A stretch of DNA of 64,000 nt from Rhodobacteraceae bacterium F11138. GTDB lineage: Bacteria; Pseudomonadota; Alphaproteobacteria; Rhodobacterales; Rhodobacteraceae. A model generated the notes under the pieces. It saw only the letters and a list, made by a program, of their open reading frames with translations. It was not told the origin of the DNA and ran no database searches. This document shows positions 60,815 through 64,000 of the stretch, piece by piece. How positions within the stretch are numbered: the stretch's first letter is position 1; each line of letters begins with the position of its first letter. Made by a program: the position numbers and the translations under genes. The stretch spans positions 124,001 to 188,000 of the forward strand of contig JAEKDP010000001.1 in the NCBI GenBank assembly GCA_016521575.1. The letters are read 5' to 3'.

Positions 60815-61909
60815 TCAGCCCCGGCTCGCGAAACAGGTGGTCTGATCGCCACCCCAACCGATATGCACCGGTGCGCCCTTGGCCAGGTTGGCGAATTCGC
60901 CCGATTGCGGCAGCGTCACCTCGATCTCTTCGCCTATCTCGTCGCGCACCAGGATGCGGCTGGCGGCACCGTTGAACAGCAGACTGCTGACCTCGCCGCT
61001 GATCCGGTTGTCGAACTGCGCCAGATCCGCGCTGTCATGCGCCACGCGAATGGCTTCGGGACGCAGAAAGATCTCGGCCTCTTCTCCCGGACGCAGATCG
61101 CGGCCCTGGGTGGCGCTGTTGATCAGCAACCCTTCGGCAGTGCGCAGGGCGATGCGGTCGCCGTCCGCCTGTTCCACCTTTCCACGCCAGCGGTTGCTGT
61201 CCCCGACAAACCCGGCGACAAAGGCGGTGTCGGGGCGATAATACAGGTCCCGCGCCGTGCCTACCTGTTCAAAGACACCGCCATTCATCACCGCGATCTG
61301 ATCGGACATCACCAGCGCCTCGGACTGGTCATGGGTGATGTAGACAAAGGTCGTATCGAACGTCGCCTGCAACGCCTTGAGTTCTATTTTCATGTGTTCA
61401 CGCAGTTTCAGGTCCAGCGCGCCCAGCGGTTCGTCCAGTAACAGGACATCCGGCTCAAGTACCATGCAGCGCGCAATCGCCACGCGTTGCTTTTGCCCGC
61501 CGGACAGTTCATCGACCTTGCGGTTTTCGATGCCCGGCAGATTGACCCGTTCCAGGACCTCGCCGACCCTGCGGGTGATTTCCGGTTTCGGCAACCCGGC
61601 GCGGCGCAGCCCATAGCCGATGTTTTCGGCAATGTTCATCATCGGAAACAGGGCCAGATGCTGAAACACCATGTTCACCGGCCGCTTGTTCGGCGGCACA
61701 TTCAGCATGGATTTGCCCTTGATGCGGATATCACCGCCCGTCGGTTCCAGAAACCCCGCGATCATCCGCATGATCGTGGTCTTGCCACAACCCGACGGGC
61801 CGAGGATGGAAAAGAAGGACCCCTGCTCGACCGAGAACGACACGTCGCGCACTGCCGTGGTATCGCCGAAGCGTTTGGTAAGAGTGTTGCAGTCCAGATC
61901 GGTCGCCAT
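60815..61909 (-). CDS. potA: Polyamine ABC transporter ATPase (PotA-like)
   Basis: A 364-residue ATPase. Walker A GPSGCGKTT is near 36-44, signature LSGGQKQRVAIARCM, Walker B VLLLDEPLGALD and switch YITHDQSEALVM. The C-terminal TOBE domain carries the usual FLRPEAIRV. It follows the binding-protein gene after a very strong hairpin and precedes potB by 3 bases. Similar in plan to the first-locus PotG but clearly distinct in sequence. Confidence 0.94.
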   Translation of the reverse strand: MATDLDCNTLTKRFGDTTAVRDVSFSVEQGSFFSILGPSGCGKTTIMRMIAGFLEPTGGDIRIKGKSMLNVPPNKRPVNMVFQHLALFPMMNIAENIGYGLRRAGLPKPEITRRVGEVLERVNLPGIENRKVDELSGGQKQRVAIARCMVLEPDVLLLDEPLGALDLKLREHMKIELKALQATFDTTFVYITHDQSEALVMSDQIAVMNGGVFEQVGTARDLYYRPDTAFVAGFVGDSNRWRGKVEQADGDRIALRTAEGLLINSATQGRDLRPGEEAEIFLRPEAIRVAHDSADLAQFDNRISGEVSSLLFNGAASRILVRDEIGEEIEVTLPQSGEFANLAKGAPVHIGWGGDQTTCFASRG

Positions 61910-61925
61910 GTCGTCTCGCTTGTCA

Positions 61926-61961
61926 CAAAGAAAGCGGCATCCGCAAGACTGCGGATGCCGC
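61926..61961 (-). terminator. Perfect 12-bp hairpin with T-rich tail after potD
   Basis: On the minus strand GCGGCATCCGCA pairs with TGCGGATGCCGC around GTCT, then TTTCTTTG. It fills the 69-base gap between potD and potA. This is a real intrinsic terminator by shape; since potABC must be expressed, it probably works as a partial one that lowers expression of the membrane genes. Confidence 0.75.
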
Positions 61962-61978
61962 GTTGAAATTTCAAGGTA

Positions 61979-63055
61979 TCAGTTGGCCGCCTTGACCCGG
62001 TCCAACGTGCCGCCTTCGATGGTTTCCAGCCCGGCCGGAACCGGCGGATACCATTTGATGTTGTCGATTGCCTCAGGCGGGAAGCTGTTCTGGAATTGCG
62101 CCTTCAACGTGTCCGAGGCGAATTCGTCCGCGCCCGCGGATGCGGTGAAGTTGCCTGCCGCCTCGGTGATCATCGCCGAGATTTCAGGGCGCATCACGAA
62201 GTTGATCCAGTCATAGGCCGCATCGTCCGCCTTGCCCTTGGCAGGCAGCACGAATGTGTCGATCCATCCCAAAGCACCGGACGCCGGCGCCACAAAGGTG
62301 ATGTCCGGGTTGTCGCCGTTCAGTTTCCAGCCGCCGGTGTCCCAGGCCATCGACGCGACCACTTCGCCGGACCGCATCAGACCCATCAGTTCGTCGCCGC
62401 CACCCCAATAGGTTTTGACGTTCGGCTTGCATTCAATCAGCTTGGCTTCGACGGCTTCCATGATCTCGGTATAGGCGGCCGGGTCTCCATAGGCGGCGAA
62501 CGGATCCAGACCCATTGCATAGGCAAACCCGATCAAGGTCGGCCGTTTCAGGCGATAGGACACCTTGCCGGCAACCTCGTCGCTGCACAGGTCGGTATAA
62601 TCCTTGACCATCCCGGCCTTGGCAGTGTCCAGCACCAGCCCGCTGGTGCCCCAGATATGCGGCACGCCGTAGACATCATCGCCCACGGTCGTGTTGGCCT
62701 TGGTCGCCGCCAGCATCGAATCGATGAATTGCGAACTGTCGATACGGTCCAGCTCGATCGGCTTGTAAATGCCGAACTCGGCCTGCGGGCCGGCAATCCG
62801 GTCCTGGCTGGGCTGTGCCAGATCGAACCCGCCGCCTCCGGTGGCACGCAGCTTGGCAATCATTTCTTCGTTATTGCTGGATGTCACTTCCACCGTATGG
62901 CCGGTTTCGGCCTCGAACATCTCGATGACTTTTTCCGGGGCATAGTTGCTCCAGGTCAGCAAACGCAACGTATCCGCGGTCGCGCCCTGTGCCAGCATGC
63001 CCAACGAGAACGCCAGACCGGTGCCGACGGTTTTTTTCATAAGAGAGTGTTTCAT
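61979..63055 (-). CDS. potD: Polyamine ABC transporter binding protein (PotD-like)
   Basis: A 358-residue binding protein. I choose the ATG at 63055 (MKHSLMKKTVGTGLAFSLG), which has CAGGGG upstream; the ATG five codons later lacks a site, and the open frame further up covers the intergenic region. Signal cleavage falls after GATA near residue 28. The mature start LRLLTWSNYAPEKVIEMFE is the polyamine SBP pattern, with SSNNEEMIAKLRATGGGGFD following. It leads the second Pot operon, 179 bases after the RpiR gene. Confidence 0.92.
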   Translation of the reverse strand: MKHSLMKKTVGTGLAFSLGMLAQGATADTLRLLTWSNYAPEKVIEMFEAETGHTVEVTSSNNEEMIAKLRATGGGGFDLAQPSQDRIAGPQAEFGIYKPIELDRIDSSQFIDSMLAATKANTTVGDDVYGVPHIWGTSGLVLDTAKAGMVKDYTDLCSDEVAGKVSYRLKRPTLIGFAYAMGLDPFAAYGDPAAYTEIMEAVEAKLIECKPNVKTYWGGGDELMGLMRSGEVVASMAWDTGGWKLNGDNPDITFVAPASGALGWIDTFVLPAKGKADDAAYDWINFVMRPEISAMITEAAGNFTASAGADEFASDTLKAQFQNSFPPEAIDNIKWYPPVPAGLETIEGGTLDRVKAAN

Positions 63056-63149
63056 GTCATACCCCTGATTTGTCTTGTGAATAAACGGCGCGACACTTGC
63101 CAGCACCGTGAAACAGTTTTGCGACGGTTTGCCCCGCCTTGGTCTTGTT

Positions 63150-63167
63150 TTTGATCCTTTGGTCAAA
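63150..63167. promoter_or_regulatory. Inverted repeat before potD, possible RpiR operator
   Basis: TTTGATCCTTTGGTCAAA: TTTGA and TCAAA are inverted arms 8 bases apart, with CC and GG inside as a further, offset match. It lies about 95 bases before potD and 67 bases after the RpiR stop. Position and symmetry suit an operator or a promoter-proximal site; there is no direct evidence for the binding protein. Confidence 0.35.
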
Positions 63168-63234
63168 CAAGGCCGCAATTGCCATGCCCTGTCAACAACT
63201 GGCTGCGCGCGCCGTCTTTGATGAATGGCTCCGA

Positions 63235-64000
63235 TCATGTGAATTTGCGAAAGAAACGGGTGCGGTCGAACATCTCTTCCAGTGCCTCCATGCGGTCGCG
63301 CGTCACATCCCACCTGCGTTCCTGGACTTCGGCGATCACGGTTTCCAGCAACAGCAACAAGGTGACCGAAGAATCCCAGGCCGACGGCACCGATATCCGA
63401 CCCGAAAACACGCATTCCGCCAGTTCATGCACAGGCGAGCGCCACTGATCGGTGAACAGCACGATCACCGCCCCCCGTTCGCGCGCCATCTCGGCCAGTT
63501 TGAGGGTCGAGTTTTCGTAGCGGCGCACGTCAAAGATCACCACAACGTCGCCCGCCTTGACGTCCAACAGATAATGCGGCCATGCGTTCGAAATCGACTG
63601 GATGTGGGTCACATCCGCGCGCAGAACCTGCATGTGCAGGAAAAAATGCTCTGCCAGCGAACGGGTGATGCGCCCGCCGACCGCATAGACCCGGCGTTCG
63701 GGGTCCGCCAGCAGGGCGCAGCAGGTTTCGAACATCGCCAGGTCGATCTGGGTCAAGGTCTGGCGGATATTGCCGATCACCGCTTCGGTGAACCGGTTCA
63801 GAATGTGTTCTTCCGGCGCTTTCTGCGCCCAGGTGTTCCGCTTGCTGATCGGATCCGAGATCTTTTCCTCCAGCTCGTCGCGCAATGCGGCCTGAAAGGC
63901 GGGGAACCCGGAAAAGCCCAGTTTCTGCACCATGCGCACCACGGTCGGGGTCGAGACCTGGGCATTCTGCGCCACCCGGGTAATCGAAGTCAGCCCGGAC
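63235..64000 (-). CDS. MurR/RpiR-family regulator, 5' end beyond the window
   Basis: At least 255 residues are readable; the frame stays open through position 64000, so the N-terminus is missing. The visible part begins in the RpiR helix-turn-helix (SGLTSITRVAQNAQVSTPTV, then RMVQKLGFSGFPAF). A SIS domain follows, with RRVYAVGGRITRSLAEHFFLHM and VIFDVRRYENSTLKLAEMA, which in relatives binds phosphosugars. An apparent start at 63975 is an internal GTG within the HTH. It is upstream of and in line with potD, so it may regulate that operon, although the ligand type would be unusual. Confidence 0.88.
   Translation of the reverse strand, partial: SGLTSITRVAQNAQVSTPTVVRMVQKLGFSGFPAFQAALRDELEEKISDPISKRNTWAQKAPEEHILNRFTEAVIGNIRQTLTQIDLAMFETCCALLADPERRVYAVGGRITRSLAEHFFLHMQVLRADVTHIQSISNAWPHYLLDVKAGDVVVIFDVRRYENSTLKLAEMARERGAVIVLFTDQWRSPVHELAECVFSGRISVPSAWDSSVTLLLLLETVIAEVQERRWDVTRDRMEALEEMFDRTRFFRKFT

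Noticed and set aside
59054..61441. Open frame of 795 codons on the plus strand, antisense to the potABC genes
   Set aside because: It is rich in Arg, His and Gln, as expected for the reverse frame of GC-rich membrane and ATPase genes, has no recognisable domain, and lies wholly opposite genes of clear function.
1..64000. CRISPR arrays, insertion sequences, prophage, toxin-antitoxin or defence genes
   Set aside because: No regularly spaced repeats, transposase or integrase motifs, or defence domains were found; gene content and composition look uniform and chromosomal.

Overview
The window looks like a chromosomal segment of an alphaproteobacterium of the Roseobacter/Rhodobacteraceae type. 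Base composition is GC-rich throughout and genes are tightly packed with many 4-bp stop/start overlaps. ABC and TRAP uptake systems are abundant. Aerobic heme synthesis (hemF), a saccharopine lysine pathway, ClpS, DNA polymerase I and rpsO also fit. This assignment comes from gene content and protein character, not from a 16S gene. I see no rRNA, tRNA, insertion sequence, prophage, CRISPR array or replication origin. No stretch longer than 300 bases lacks a gene; the largest gaps are about 230 bases (27071-27299 and 34889-35114).

Layout. (1) 6-7671: a polyamine-type catabolic locus with a class III aminotransferase, a GntR/FCD regulator, a PotFGHI-like ABC importer and an FAD amine oxidase. 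Two TGATCA-centred palindromes lie in front of the aminotransferase and of the transporter. (2) 7748-9073: UDP-glucose dehydrogenase. (3) 9218-18751, minus strand: a nine-gene unit made of a complete Liv-type ABC importer, an acyl-CoA synthetase at its head, a PaaK-like CoA ligase and an SDR at its tail, and an 87-residue membrane protein between the two permease genes. A soluble PAS hybrid histidine kinase and an OmpR-type regulator (18897-21568) are divergent from it. (4) 21620-26114: a mini WGR protein, an M20 amidohydrolase, a histidine phosphatase and two adjacent saccharopine dehydrogenases. (5) 26111-34888: mostly housekeeping genes (orphan ABC ATPase, CHCC zinc protein, polA, rpsO, hemF, an SDR with a degenerate active site, an RsmC-like methyltransferase, clpS and a HAD phosphatase).

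(6) 35115-41559: envelope and redox enzymes: a DD-carboxypeptidase with a SPOR domain, a GlcD-type flavoprotein, gamma-glutamyltransferase, a D-2-hydroxyacid dehydrogenase and an SH3-domain secreted protein. (7) 41574-44922: a two-component system divergent from a periplasmic HtrA protease, which suggests envelope-stress control. (8) 44960-49734: a GMC oxidoreductase and Lrp regulator divergent from alanine dehydrogenase, then MscS and YtoQ. (9) 49812-53948: a TRAP transporter and a CpdA-like phosphodiesterase. (10) 53954-64000: a Dpp/Opp-type peptide importer, a second polyamine importer (PotABCD) and an RpiR regulator cut by the right edge.

The overall theme is scavenging of nitrogenous and carboxylated organic compounds: two polyamine importers, a branched-chain/aromatic-acid-type importer, a peptide importer, a TRAP importer, and enzymes for lysine, alanine, gamma-glutamyl compounds and polyamines. 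Three of the four ABC operons carry a strong hairpin just after the binding-protein gene, which fits making the binding protein in excess over the membrane components. I found no clearly new defence or mobile system. The best leads are the palindrome pair of the polyamine locus, the embedded small membrane gene of the Liv unit, the SDR that has lost its catalytic lysine, and the htrA terminator built into the coding end of the neighbouring gene.
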